14,447 bases of DNA, from assembly GCA_964369725.1 (NCBI GenBank), contig CAYJGC010000043.1, forward strand, positions 1 to 14,447, read 5' to 3'. Of the stretch, positions 1-8,201 are shown in pieces; the first letter of the stretch is position 1, and each line of letters begins with the position of its first letter. Origin of the DNA: Paraeggerthella sp964369725. GTDB taxonomy: Bacteria; Actinomycetota; Coriobacteriia; Coriobacteriales; Eggerthellaceae. The position numbers and the translations under genes are program-made. The notes below the pieces were generated by a model. That model had not been told where the DNA came from and searched no databases. It saw only the letters and a list, made by a program, of their open reading frames with translations.

Positions 1-558
1 CTAATTAAATGCTTGCTGCGTTTTTTCAAGCCCCACATCAATCAGAGAAAATGTTGCTTGCGCTCCGCGATTGGTGGCATATTCAAAATCTTGCTCAGCT
101 TCTTTGCGGGGAAGAGACAAAACCCAATCGCTCACTGACATGCGTCCTGGTGGTCGACCAATTCCTATACGCACACGCAACCAATCGCGCGTACCTAGCT
201 TGTCGCAAATAGAACGCAAACCATTATGTCCTGCATGTCCGCCTCCAAATTTTACGCGAACAGCGCTTGGATCAATATCAAGCTCGTCGTGCAATACAAT
301 AAGATGCTCTGTATCAATACCATACGCGTTCATAATCTGTTTTACTGGCCCACCCGATGTATTCATATAGCTTTGCGGTTTAGCCAAAAGTATTTCTTGT
401 CCGCGATACAGTCCTTTTGCTGTGAGCGCACCACATTCAGTCTTCCAATAGCGCGCGTTTACTTCATCTGCGATAAGATCCACTGAATCAAACCCCGCAT
501 TATGGCGTGTATGGGCATATTCATCACCAGGATTTCCTAAGCCTACAATTAGGTACAT
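1..558 (-). CDS. pth: Peptidyl-tRNA hydrolase
   Basis: Cytosolic enzyme that cleaves the ester bond of peptidyl-tRNAs released by stalled ribosomes and so recycles tRNA. The 185-aa product begins with the family N-terminus MYLIVGLGNPG and shows the expected catalytic set: Asn9, His19 in TRHNAGF, Asn66 in SYMNTSGG, Asp91 in HDELD and Asn112 in GHNGLRS. Length fits the family (about 185-200 aa), and the stop codon is at positions 1-3, so the gene is complete. I chose ATG 558 because it matches the family start. An in-frame GTG at 618, 60 nt upstream, would add 20 residues without family precedent that I know, but it has a G-rich Shine-Dalgarno-like sequence just ahead of it, so the start is not certain. 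The gene follows prs on the same strand and is probably co-transcribed, a common neighbourhood. Confidence 0.97.
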   Translation of the reverse strand: MYLIVGLGNPGDEYAHTRHNAGFDSVDLIADEVNARYWKTECGALTAKGLYRGQEILLAKPQSYMNTSGGPVKQIMNAYGIDTEHLIVLHDELDIDPSAVRVKFGGGHAGHNGLRSICDKLGTRDWLRVRIGIGRPPGRMSVSDWVLSLPRKEAEQDFEYATNRGAQATFSLIDVGLEKTQQAFN

Positions 559-635
559 GTTTGCTTCTTTCAATTTTGGACGTGAAAAAGGGAGCTTGTG
601 TCCCAAAATGGATATCACAAAGCCCCCTTTCTTGT

Positions 636-1601
636 TTACTCAAAAAGCGATGAAACACTTCCGTTGCCGTACACATTCGTAATAGTTTTTGCGAAAAGAG
701 GCGCGACAGAAAGTACTTTGATTTTGCCTGTTTGACGATCAAGTGGCACGGGCACTGCATTGGTAACAACCACTTCTTCGATACATGAGTTTTCAATGCG
801 ATCATAAGCAGGGCCGCTAAATAAACCGTGCGTTGCACAGGCATAGACCTTTTCGGCGCCTTTTGCCTTAAGCGTTGACGCAGCAGCAACCAAAGATCCT
901 GCGGTATCAATCATATCGTCATTGAGCAGGCAAATTTTACCCTTTACATCACCAATAAGTGCCGTAATTTCTGCCTGATTATGCTTGGGGCGATCTTTAT
1001 GCATAATGGCGATATCGCAATTAAGCATACTAGAGAATTTCTTTGCAGCTTTTGCGCGACCTACATCAGGAGAGACAACACAAAGGTTTTCTTTCTCAAA
1101 TCCTCTATTGTTAAAATAATCCACAAAAATAGGCATTGCCGTCATGTGATTTACCGGCAAATCGAAAAAACCCTGGATTGCATCTTGATGCAAATCGATA
1201 GTGATTACGTCATCCACGCCAGCCGCCGTTAGCAGGTCTGCCACCAACCGCGCGGTAATTGGTTCACGCGAAGCCGCTTTGCGATCCTGGCGTGCGTATC
1301 CATAATGAGCAACGACTGCAGAAATATTATTCGCAGAAGCACGCTTTGCTGCGTCAGCCATAATAAGCAGCTCCATGAGACCATCATTAACATCATAGTC
1401 TTTTGCCGCGCATACTGACTGAATCAAGAAAACATCCGCTCCGCGAACACTCTCTTGATAGCGGGCATAAATCTCTCCGTTTGCAAACTTCTCTAACTTG
1501 ACATTGCCCAACGAAACTCCCAAGTCTTGAGCTATTTCATCGGCAAGCTCAGGGTTAAGTGATCCCGAGAATAGAATCATCTTTCTTGGTACTTCTGTCA
1601 T
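636..1601 (-). CDS. prs: Ribose-phosphate pyrophosphokinase (PRPP synthetase)
   Basis: Makes 5-phosphoribosyl 1-diphosphate from ribose 5-phosphate and ATP, feeding purine, pyrimidine, NAD, histidine and tryptophan synthesis in the cytosol. The 321-aa length is that of class I enzymes. Visible landmarks are the FANGE segment (about 39-43), the flexible catalytic loop YARQDRK (102-108), the DLHQDAIQGFF stretch (about 136-146), the VSPDVG segment (177-181) and the PRPP-binding loop DDMIDTAGS (228-236). Start ATG 1601 has AAAGGAG about 8 nt upstream (1602-1616). Pth follows at 17-77 nt depending on its start, so a prs-pth transcription unit is likely. No glmU, the frequent upstream partner, is present; upstream is a 470-bp divergent intergenic region. 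Confidence 0.98.
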   Translation of the reverse strand: MTEVPRKMILFSGSLNPELADEIAQDLGVSLGNVKLEKFANGEIYARYQESVRGADVFLIQSVCAAKDYDVNDGLMELLIMADAAKRASANNISAVVAHYGYARQDRKAASREPITARLVADLLTAAGVDDVITIDLHQDAIQGFFDLPVNHMTAMPIFVDYFNNRGFEKENLCVVSPDVGRAKAAKKFSSMLNCDIAIMHKDRPKHNQAEITALIGDVKGKICLLNDDMIDTAGSLVAAASTLKAKGAEKVYACATHGLFSGPAYDRIENSCIEEVVVTNAVPVPLDRQTGKIKVLSVAPLFAKTITNVYGNGSVSSLFE

Positions 1602-1708
1602 GCAGGTGCTCCTTTTGCATCGCGTTACATTGTTACTCGTCGCTTTTTTGCAACTTCACTTATTGTAGCCGCCTCAAGTCTAGCAATGTAGCAAGAATCA
1701 ATGTTTAC

Positions 1709-1737
1709 GCATATATTTCGTTTTATGACAGCGTCAA
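1709..1737 (-). promoter_or_regulatory. Candidate sigma70-type promoter of prs
   Basis: On the minus strand a TTGACG hexamer (1732-1737) is followed after 16 bp by TATATG (1710-1715), or after 17 bp by ATATGC. The -35 matches consensus at five of six positions; the -10 is weaker. Transcription from here would give prs a leader of about 100 nt. A second -10-like TACAAT lies closer to the gene on the same strand but lacks a good -35. Confidence 0.35.
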
Positions 1738-1833
1738 GGCTGTTTCTCGGTAAAACTCTCTTAGTTTCAAAATTAGTCATCCTGTCACCATACGTAAGCA
1801 GATTACATCCTTTACACTATGACGATTAACCAA

Positions 1834-1869
1834 GCTTGCGAGACAGACCTAGGAGCTAGGCTTGCGAGA
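1834..1869. repeat. Operator-like 10-bp direct repeat around a small palindrome
   Basis: GCTTGCGAGA occurs perfectly at 1834-1843 and 1860-1869, 26 bp apart. Between and overlapping the copies is the inverted repeat CCTAG-GAG-CTAGG (1848-1860). The site lies in the divergent region between prs and the flavoprotein reductase, about 205 bp upstream of the reductase start. This arrangement suits a DNA-binding site, and the nearby LuxR-type regulator is an obvious candidate, but that link is inference. Confidence 0.4.
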
Positions 1870-2005
1870 TTCCACAAAAGTGCAAAATTTTGGATTTATT
1901 CGCAAAATAAGGCTCATTTTCTACCTACAACAAGGAATTCACACGTTTTTGACTACATAATCACTACAAATCGTGCGACTAAACAGGACTTTTTAGCCCT
2001 ACAGT

Positions 2006-2041
2006 GAAGCAATGCTAGCAATAGCATCAAGGAGGAGCTTC
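2006..2041 (+). promoter_or_regulatory. Leader hairpin with orphan Shine-Dalgarno sequence
   Basis: A perfect 6-bp stem ATGCTA/TAGCAT closes a GCAA (GNRA) tetraloop at 2012-2027, and GAAGC (2006-2010) can pair with GCTTC (2037-2041) outside it. The strong SD-like AAGGAGGAG (2029-2037) sits in the 3' internal loop, but no start codon follows at a usable distance; the reductase ATG is 38 nt further on and has its own weaker SD. Confidence 0.4.
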
Positions 2042-2074
2042 TAAAGAAGCACGCAATCGAAAGGGTGATTGAAC

Positions 2075-3637
2075 ATGGAGAACCAAGCACATACCAGCAG
2101 TGGATTTTCAAGAAGAACTTTTTTAGCGGGGGCTGGTCTAGGAGCTGCCGGAATTTTAGGCGGAAGCATGCTCACCGCATGCGCTTCTTCAGATTCAGGG
2201 ACTGCTAGCAATGATTCATGGGATATAGAAACCGACATTGTTGTCGTTGGATCAGGCATGGCTGGCGTTGCTTCAGCCGTAAGCGCTATTGAAGCTGGTG
2301 CTGAAGTTATTATGATTGACAAGAGTGAAATGCTGGGCGGCACCTCAAGCGTATGCGTTCAGTACTGCGCCTACGGCTCATCTCTTGACGTCCCTCAGAA
2401 TTTCCCCGATGTTACCGACAGCGCAGAACTCATGTTTGAAAACGCCATGGAGGTTTCTGAAGGCACCGCTGACCCCAACCTCGTAAAAATACTCTGCGAC
2501 AATTCTTACGATGCAATCGACTGGCTTGTTGATCACGGCTGCACCTTTAATGAAACTCTTAAGCTCTCTGAAGGAAGACAGGGTCAAGGCAAGTATATCG
2601 CCAACCCAACCGGTAACCCTACCACCAACTTGCTCGCCATCGTTGAAGAAAAAGGGCAGGTTCTTAGCGAGAGCGCTCTCGAAGAAATTGTTCGCGATCC
2701 CGAAAGCGGCAGAGCAACCGGCATCTCTTTCACAGACAAAGAAGGCACTTCTAAGCGCATAAAAGCACGCAAAGCTGTTATTCTCTGCACCGGACCGTGG
2801 GTTGATGACGAAGTTATGGTTCCCAGGCACAGCAATCCTCTTCCTGAGGTTCCCACCAAAGCTGGCGAAACCTTTGCTGCCCTCGGAGGCCCCTACGGTC
2901 CTTTCACGGGAGAAGGCATTCGCGTAGCACAAAACGCAGGCGCCGCAGTTCGCCACATGGAGTACCTCGTTTCAGAGCCATGCTATTCCACCTCAGAGCT
3001 CATGGAGCAAGGCATTGCTGTTGCAGGAATTACCCGTACCGTAAACCAAGTTTTGGTGACTTCACAAGGTGAGCGTTTCACCGACGAAGGCAAGGCTCGT
3101 GGCGCCATTGCTGAAGACGTTTTGGCATTACCCGACAATGTCTTTTATCCCATTCTTGATGGACACCTTGTTCCTAGCCAAGCCAACCCATCTGAAGAAG
3201 TATTGGCAAAATGGATAGATGGCGGCTTTGTCGTTAAAGGTGATACCCTAGAAGATATGGCAGCTCAGGCAGAGCAAGTGCTCGGAATTCCTCAAGCAAA
3301 TCTTATTGCAAGTATCAACAAATACAACGAGTATTGCTACGCAGGAAACGATGCGGACTTCAACAAGGATTCACACTTCCTTATTCCCCTTGACCAGCCA
3401 CCATTTTATGCAGGCCCCATTGAAACTTGCATCCTCATCTATTCACATGGCGGATTAGACGCTGACGAGAATTCAAGGGTTAAGGATATTGACGGCAACG
3501 TTATTCCTGGTCTTTACGCTGCAGGCTCATGCACGGGCGGTCGCTTCGGCAAAGACACCGTATCAGGCAACTGGCAAATGGATTCTGTTGTATTTGGACG
3601 CATCGCTGGCGAGAGCGCAGCTGCAGAGACTGCCTAA
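2075..3637 (+). CDS. Tat-exported lipoprotein FAD-dependent fumarate-reductase-type oxidoreductase
   Basis: A 520-aa flavoprotein of the FAD_binding_2 / fumarate reductase-succinate dehydrogenase flavoprotein family. The N-terminus carries a twin-arginine motif (SRRTFLAG, Arg13-Arg14) and a lipobox LTAC (Cys36), so export as a folded, FAD-loaded lipoprotein anchored on the outer face of the membrane is predicted. The Rossmann motif GSGMAG is at 59-64, with the ribose-binding acidic residue near Asp82. The C-terminal half has YSHGGL, resembling the catalytic-histidine loop HTxGG of fumarate reductases, then a GLYAAGSCTGG FAD-contact segment. There is no multiheme cytochrome domain, so electrons must come from a separate donor. 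The acceptor is unknown: fumarate, urocanate, cinnamate-like or other unsaturated acids are all possible. I chose ATG 2075 because AAAGGGTG lies about 7 nt upstream; TTG 2069 is too close to it. It converges on the LuxR-type regulator. Confidence 0.92.
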   Translation: MENQAHTSSGFSRRTFLAGAGLGAAGILGGSMLTACASSDSGTASNDSWDIETDIVVVGSGMAGVASAVSAIEAGAEVIMIDKSEMLGGTSSVCVQYCAYGSSLDVPQNFPDVTDSAELMFENAMEVSEGTADPNLVKILCDNSYDAIDWLVDHGCTFNETLKLSEGRQGQGKYIANPTGNPTTNLLAIVEEKGQVLSESALEEIVRDPESGRATGISFTDKEGTSKRIKARKAVILCTGPWVDDEVMVPRHSNPLPEVPTKAGETFAALGGPYGPFTGEGIRVAQNAGAAVRHMEYLVSEPCYSTSELMEQGIAVAGITRTVNQVLVTSQGERFTDEGKARGAIAEDVLALPDNVFYPILDGHLVPSQANPSEEVLAKWIDGGFVVKGDTLEDMAAQAEQVLGIPQANLIASINKYNEYCYAGNDADFNKDSHFLIPLDQPPFYAGPIETCILIYSHGGLDADENSRVKDIDGNVIPGLYAAGSCTGGRFGKDTVSGNWQMDSVVFGRIAGESAAAETA

Positions 3638-3675
3638 TTACAACAACTCCTACCTTCTAAAATCCTTCTCTCTCG

Positions 3676-3712
3676 AAAAAGGAATCGCGCTGAAACGGCG
3701 CGGTTCCTTTTT
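3676..3712. terminator. Bidirectional rho-independent terminator between reductase and LuxR gene
   Basis: A 15-bp stem (3676-3690 with 3698-3712, one G-T wobble) closes a 7-nt loop. It has an A-tract at its left edge and a T-tract at its right edge, so it can end transcripts from both sides. It sits 38 bp after the reductase stop and 15 bp before the end of the convergent regulator gene. Confidence 0.9.
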
Positions 3713-3727
3713 GCATAGCCACAAGCT

Positions 3728-5293
3728 TTAGATTTTTTTACGTGATAAGGCGGTCTTGGCATCATCAGCTGCGTCCCTATTTTGAGCATGCACAAGCGCT
3801 TCCATCTGATCAATAAGGCTTAGCAATTCCTGGCGCGAATGAACATCCATCTTCACGTAGGCACGCCGTAAATGCGACTTGATAGTATGCTCGGACAGCA
3901 TAAGCGAGTCCGCAATAAAGCGTGCGCTACGCCCTGTAGAGTATTCTGTAACAATTTGAAACTCTCGCTTTGAAAGTTGAAAGGAGTCGCACAATAGCTC
4001 AAGAGCAGCGTGACTAACGGACGAAACTGAATCATGCGAAGCTTCCGGAATATCGAGAGAAACGAGATTAGACAAGTCACTTCCCCCATGTTCCGTAGGT
4101 TCCTTTAATACCCCTTCTGTGCTGTAACCCCCATTACTTACCATTGTTTTTTTGCGACGCGTATAACGAACAGTAGCAGCCGTTACAACAAGCAAGCCTG
4201 CAATAGCAATAAAAGAAATGGCAGACAATACCATGGCTGTCGGATTATTTACCACACCGACTCCTTGCACCGCAAAGGCCGTAAAACGACCTCCCGCAAT
4301 GGAGAGCTGAGCCACTCCCACAGCCAAGCCTAACAAGAAAAACGAAGGCAACTTTCGCTCGAATGCTTCACTCACAAACGTTATCCAAAAAACGCCAAAA
4401 AACGTCATAAGAAACGCTGCCATGACGGATCCAAAAAGCTGCTCATTCCCCGGGAAAAAAGCACGTAGTAACAATATGACAACAAAGCACGTAGCAGCAA
4501 CAGGATAGGCTGCATCTATAGTTCTCCCTTGCGGACGAAATATCAATAAGAATACAAATAGTATCGAAGTGGCTCCTATGCCTAAAACAGAAGTCAAATT
4601 AGTTTGGACATAATTCAAGCCATCAATAATATCTATCTGCAACACAAACCCATAAGGAACCGCAATAACAAAAATTGCAAAAAGGATGAGTGCTGCACGA
4701 ACCATGAGTTTTGGTATAGGAAATCCAGATGGTGCCTCATCAATCATAACGTCTGCCACAAAACGATTATTTTTAAGGCATATTCCCAGCGCAATTATCG
4801 AAAGAATGAACACGCAGACAAATGCAACATATCGACCATGAGGAAAAAGCATATTGATCACCGGAACCACAGCAAGATCAATAAGATAACCCGCCGCAAT
4901 CATGGAAATTGAATAGAGGGGTCGATAGCTAGCAAATATCTGCATCCAACATATAAGAAGAAGCATCCAGCCAATGCCTGCTGCAAGCTGCGCCATCAGC
5001 AAAAGAGCCTCAGATGGCACAGCAACAAAGAAGACGCTAATCCTTGCTACCAGTAATAATACACCTGCAAAAAATAACGGGCGGAGTTCATTAAAGTTTG
5101 CCTTATACGACAAAATAGCGAGGAAGAGACAGCACATGCCTCCTAAAGTGACACCTATTATAACGTAAGGCCCTGAAGAATACGGACCCGTGCCTTGGTC
5201 TAGCAAGCGCGCACCTTGAAAAAGTCCAAAACCCGCGACCGCAAGAATCATCAGCGACATTAACTTACTCGAAAACACAACCTGTTTCGACAT
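3728..5293 (-). CDS. 12-TM membrane LuxR-family transcriptional regulator
   Basis: A 521-aa protein with about twelve hydrophobic segments across residues 13-385, resembling an MFS-like fold, then a cytoplasmic linker and a C-terminal LuxR/GerE helix-turn-helix at about 440-495. The motif LSKREFQIV begins the HTH, and the recognition helix SEHTIKSHLRRAYVKM is at 467-482. Regulators of this shape are abundant in Eggerthellaceae and commonly sit beside flavin- or molybdopterin-dependent reductase genes. The membrane half presumably senses the substrate and the HTH controls transcription. Here the gene converges on the Tat-lipoprotein reductase, which is the likeliest target (inference). The start at 5293 has only a modest SD (GGAAAA). 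The LRR-protein gene lies 74 nt upstream on the same strand with no clear terminator between, so read-through is possible. Confidence 0.9.
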   Translation of the reverse strand: MSKQVVFSSKLMSLMILAVAGFGLFQGARLLDQGTGPYSSGPYVIIGVTLGGMCCLFLAILSYKANFNELRPLFFAGVLLLVARISVFFVAVPSEALLLMAQLAAGIGWMLLLICWMQIFASYRPLYSISMIAAGYLIDLAVVPVINMLFPHGRYVAFVCVFILSIIALGICLKNNRFVADVMIDEAPSGFPIPKLMVRAALILFAIFVIAVPYGFVLQIDIIDGLNYVQTNLTSVLGIGATSILFVFLLIFRPQGRTIDAAYPVAATCFVVILLLRAFFPGNEQLFGSVMAAFLMTFFGVFWITFVSEAFERKLPSFFLLGLAVGVAQLSIAGGRFTAFAVQGVGVVNNPTAMVLSAISFIAIAGLLVVTAATVRYTRRKKTMVSNGGYSTEGVLKEPTEHGGSDLSNLVSLDIPEASHDSVSSVSHAALELLCDSFQLSKREFQIVTEYSTGRSARFIADSLMLSEHTIKSHLRRAYVKMDVHSRQELLSLIDQMEALVHAQNRDAADDAKTALSRKKI

Positions 5294-5367
5294 ATTTTTT
5301 CCATTTCATCCTCATCGCCAAGGATTACTTTGCCTAGCAGACAAGAGACTCCGCCTGCGTAAGCATA

Positions 5368-7803
5368 CTAAACGTTTCGCTTTTTACTCCATAGCGATAA
5401 ACCCATTCCTCCCAAAGAAGCACTAGCTAAGGCAAAGAATAACCAAAGCAAACTGCTATCGCTTGTTTGAGGAATAACAGAATCTGTTTTTGCGGGTTCT
5501 ATTTTACCCGGAACAACAGGAGGCTGCTCCTCTCTTTCGCCCACAATAACCGTAATGCTCGCTTGCAGGTTGTCTGGATTAACATCTGCACCCTGCATGA
5601 CGAGCGTACCCTTAAATGTTTGCGCTCCTGTAGCAGTTTCATTATAGCTAGTTGTGTCCCATTTTACGGCAACTTCTTTTACCGAACCATCGCTCATGGT
5701 TACTTTAACGACATCTGGCAAAGCGGGAAGAGCCTGCCCGTAGTTGACCGATATGTCAGCAAAACCCCCAACAGAAACGACCCTCACAGCCTCACTGGTT
5801 ATTACGATACTTCCCGTTACTTCGTTGTAGTTAGCTAAATCTTTAGGAATAAAAGTATAGTTATACGTATTTGTTCCCTCTTGCACAACCGTACAAGAAG
5901 TTCCCTCTATATTAAACTCGAAAGAACCCTCAACATTGTCCTTAACACTTGCAAGAGAAGACAAACTCACGCCAGCTGCAGCCGTTTTGCTAAATGTTAT
6001 CTCCGGGGTTGCTTTAGCTATGATAGCCTCAAATCTAAAAGTTGCCTGGGGAGTCAAGCTTGCCAATTCCACTCCCCCGCCTTCGTTGACTCTTAGCAAA
6101 AAGACTCTGACGTTATACCTGGCGTAATAGTACCCTTCTCCAGGATTTCTCTCTTCAAGAACCGCATCGCTCAAGCTTTCGGACACATTGGTCAACGAAA
6201 GCGCATTATCATACACAAGCGCACCTGAAGTATTCCCATTCACTCCCTCCATAATGGGTGCATTAGAACCAACTTGCGAATAAGTATACCAGTTATACCC
6301 TAAGAAATAATCCCCTGGCTGCAACTCTGAAAGAGGCTTCGGCTCAACGCCGTTTAATTTTCCCGTCACGGTATACACTGCCGCTTTGCCATCATAGACC
6401 TTTTGAATATTATTACCCGACGAATCAGCATCTCCTTCACTTATAGCAAAGGTTGCCGTCACTACTGGCATGGCTGCAATAGCATACAGCATTTCACCCT
6501 CTACATTAGAATCCTCAGTTGCCGCTTCACTGCTACCCGACAAAAATGACCACGCGTTTTTTCCCATCGGCTCAACAGGCAACTCATACGCTTCGTCTAC
6601 TTCCCAAGCTTTACTAGTTGCGTAATTACTTGCCTTCATATAATTAAGAGGGAAATTGTACAAAACTGCACGACTATCAGAATGGTCGGCGTCACCTTCA
6701 AAATTTACGGTCAACTCATACGTTACGCATCTGTCTTGCGTGTTATACACGCGGTCTTTTATATAGTCAGCCTGTTCCTTACTGTTGCAAATTACATGCA
6801 AGTTAGGATAATCCGAAACACTCCCAAAGAACAAACGATTGGTATTATTGCCGTCACAAATAAAGTTTTTAGCTCCTACGTAAAACCATTTTAACGAGCT
6901 ACAGCCATTGAAGGCTTTATAATGAATAGTAGTAACCGAATCAGGTATTTCCATTTTTTCTATACTTGAATTGCGAAACGCCTCTGTTGCAATTGTTTCC
7001 AAAAGACTTGATTGCGGAAACACCACTTCTTTCAAGTTGTCGCAATCTGCAAATGTATGCTTTTCAATAGTTTTAACATTGGGCGTCATAAAAATTTTGG
7101 TAAGGCTGTCGCAGTCAAAAAATGCTGAGCTGGACACAACGCTTACGGAGTCCGGCACAATTAACTCGCCCGACAAAGCGCTCTTCCTAAAGGCATTGCC
7201 TTCAATAGTGGTAACACTCGTCGGTATTCCATTTTCTAAAACATCAGCAGAAACCGACATAAAACACTGGAAGCTAATGGTTGTGTATGCGGGGTTTTGG
7301 GGCAACTTTATTTTCTTAAATCCCGTTGCGTAAAAAGCGCTACTTCCCACAGAAGAGATACTGTCAGGCAAAATTAAATCACCCGTTAGTTGTATGTTCC
7401 CATACACATTACTAAACGCATTCTCTTGTATGCTTTGAACCTTTGACTCGGTCTCAAAAGTTAAGGTGCCCTTCACTTTGTTGTTGTTGAATGTATTTGA
7501 GGCGACACCCCAAGGAGCAACCTCAAGAACATCTGCACCGCCTATTTGTGCGGGAATTACCAAATTAACCAGAGTGTAACCAGCATCATCTTTTGGTAGA
7601 GAATTGAAGTATGCCATGTTAAAGCCGGTGATTTTCACTCCACCTGCTATACTTTGAGTTGTGTAAAGCTGTTGATAGTCAACTTCGTCATCCACGGCAT
7701 AAGCTACAGTGCTAGCAAGCACTGTCAGAAAACAGCTCAACAACAATCCTGCGACAAGGTTCATCATTGTCTTTTTTGAGATATCAAAGCCAATTAAGTG
7801 CAT
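5368..7803 (-). CDS. BspA-type leucine-rich-repeat surface protein with sortase-like anchor
   Basis: An 811-aa secreted protein. The N-terminus has basic residues (SKK), a hydrophobic core and a signal peptidase site after AYA (about residue 36). Residues roughly 75-320 hold several LRR_5 (BspA/TpLRR) repeats of the form IPDSVTTIxxxAFxxCSSLKxxxxP. A middle region (about 440-620) has a KVYDGKAAVYTV segment resembling YDG/MBG-type beta domains. Residues about 690-760 resemble a bacterial Ig-like Big_4 domain (LPDVVKVTMSDGS...VKWDTTSY). The C-terminus is IPQTSD, then a hydrophobic helix, then KKR, a sortase-type signal with Ser in place of the usual Gly. Its role is probably adhesion or host and co-resident binding. 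I chose start ATG 7803 because AGGAGA lies 7 nt upstream and the signal peptide begins there; an in-frame start at 7875 has no such support. Confidence 0.9.
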   Translation of the reverse strand: MHLIGFDISKKTMMNLVAGLLLSCFLTVLASTVAYAVDDEVDYQQLYTTQSIAGGVKITGFNMAYFNSLPKDDAGYTLVNLVIPAQIGGADVLEVAPWGVASNTFNNNKVKGTLTFETESKVQSIQENAFSNVYGNIQLTGDLILPDSISSVGSSAFYATGFKKIKLPQNPAYTTISFQCFMSVSADVLENGIPTSVTTIEGNAFRKSALSGELIVPDSVSVVSSSAFFDCDSLTKIFMTPNVKTIEKHTFADCDNLKEVVFPQSSLLETIATEAFRNSSIEKMEIPDSVTTIHYKAFNGCSSLKWFYVGAKNFICDGNNTNRLFFGSVSDYPNLHVICNSKEQADYIKDRVYNTQDRCVTYELTVNFEGDADHSDSRAVLYNFPLNYMKASNYATSKAWEVDEAYELPVEPMGKNAWSFLSGSSEAATEDSNVEGEMLYAIAAMPVVTATFAISEGDADSSGNNIQKVYDGKAAVYTVTGKLNGVEPKPLSELQPGDYFLGYNWYTYSQVGSNAPIMEGVNGNTSGALVYDNALSLTNVSESLSDAVLEERNPGEGYYYARYNVRVFLLRVNEGGGVELASLTPQATFRFEAIIAKATPEITFSKTAAAGVSLSSLASVKDNVEGSFEFNIEGTSCTVVQEGTNTYNYTFIPKDLANYNEVTGSIVITSEAVRVVSVGGFADISVNYGQALPALPDVVKVTMSDGSVKEVAVKWDTTSYNETATGAQTFKGTLVMQGADVNPDNLQASITVIVGEREEQPPVVPGKIEPAKTDSVIPQTSDSSLLWLFFALASASLGGMGLSLWSKKRNV

Positions 7804-8201
7804 GCAACAATCTCCTCTTCCCTGCAAAACGCAAACACTCTCACAATAAAGAATGTAGTCATATTCCGCAAGCAATTAAATAAGATTTAAGATATTTAGT
7901 AATATAAAATTAAGCTATATGGATTACTGCGAGGGTGGTTCCTTCATCAGGAGACTTTTCAATCTGACAAAGTCCCCCCATGGTATAGAGTTAAACTAGG
8001 TGGATTCCTGCAAGGAAGATTTGTTGTCCTCTTTTGATATTTTTGCTCTGCTATTATCCCTTTTTAACGTAATTCCTCTTTTGTTAATCGGGCGGTTATA
8101 AAACCAACAACAAACACACTCCCGCGATTACTGATTTCATAGTATTATAAAGTCTGTAATGAGGGATCTGTTTCACTAATCAACCAACGGCGAGGCCATC
8201 T
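7804..8201. other. Divergent AT-rich intergenic region with imperfect direct repeat
   Basis: This roughly 400-bp spacer must hold the promoters of both the LRR-protein gene (minus) and the AI-2E-family gene (plus). I could not pick a convincing -35/-10 pair for either; TATTAT at 8052-8057 and 8143-8148 are isolated -10-like hexamers. The clearest structure is a 32-bp imperfect direct repeat (7903-7934 and 7984-8015). No credible open reading frame or RNA gene is visible. Confidence 0.5.
7903..8015. repeat. Imperfect 32-bp direct repeat, two copies 81 bp apart
   Basis: Copies at 7903-7934 and 7984-8015 agree at 25 of 32 positions by eye. The shared core is TATA-A-TTAA-CTA, a 2-nt variable step, then TGGATT-CTGC-AGG. 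The copies lie in the divergent promoter region, so paired regulator sites or paired promoter elements are the simplest readings. Confidence 0.5.

Noticed and set aside
2378..2956. 192-codon minus-strand open frame inside the flavoprotein gene
   Set aside because: Shadow of a long, well-supported gene; no recognisable domain or ribosome-binding site.
7804..7875. Upstream extension of the LRR protein to 7875
   Set aside because: It would add 24 residues ahead of a good signal peptide, while ATG 7803 has a well-spaced AGGAGA.
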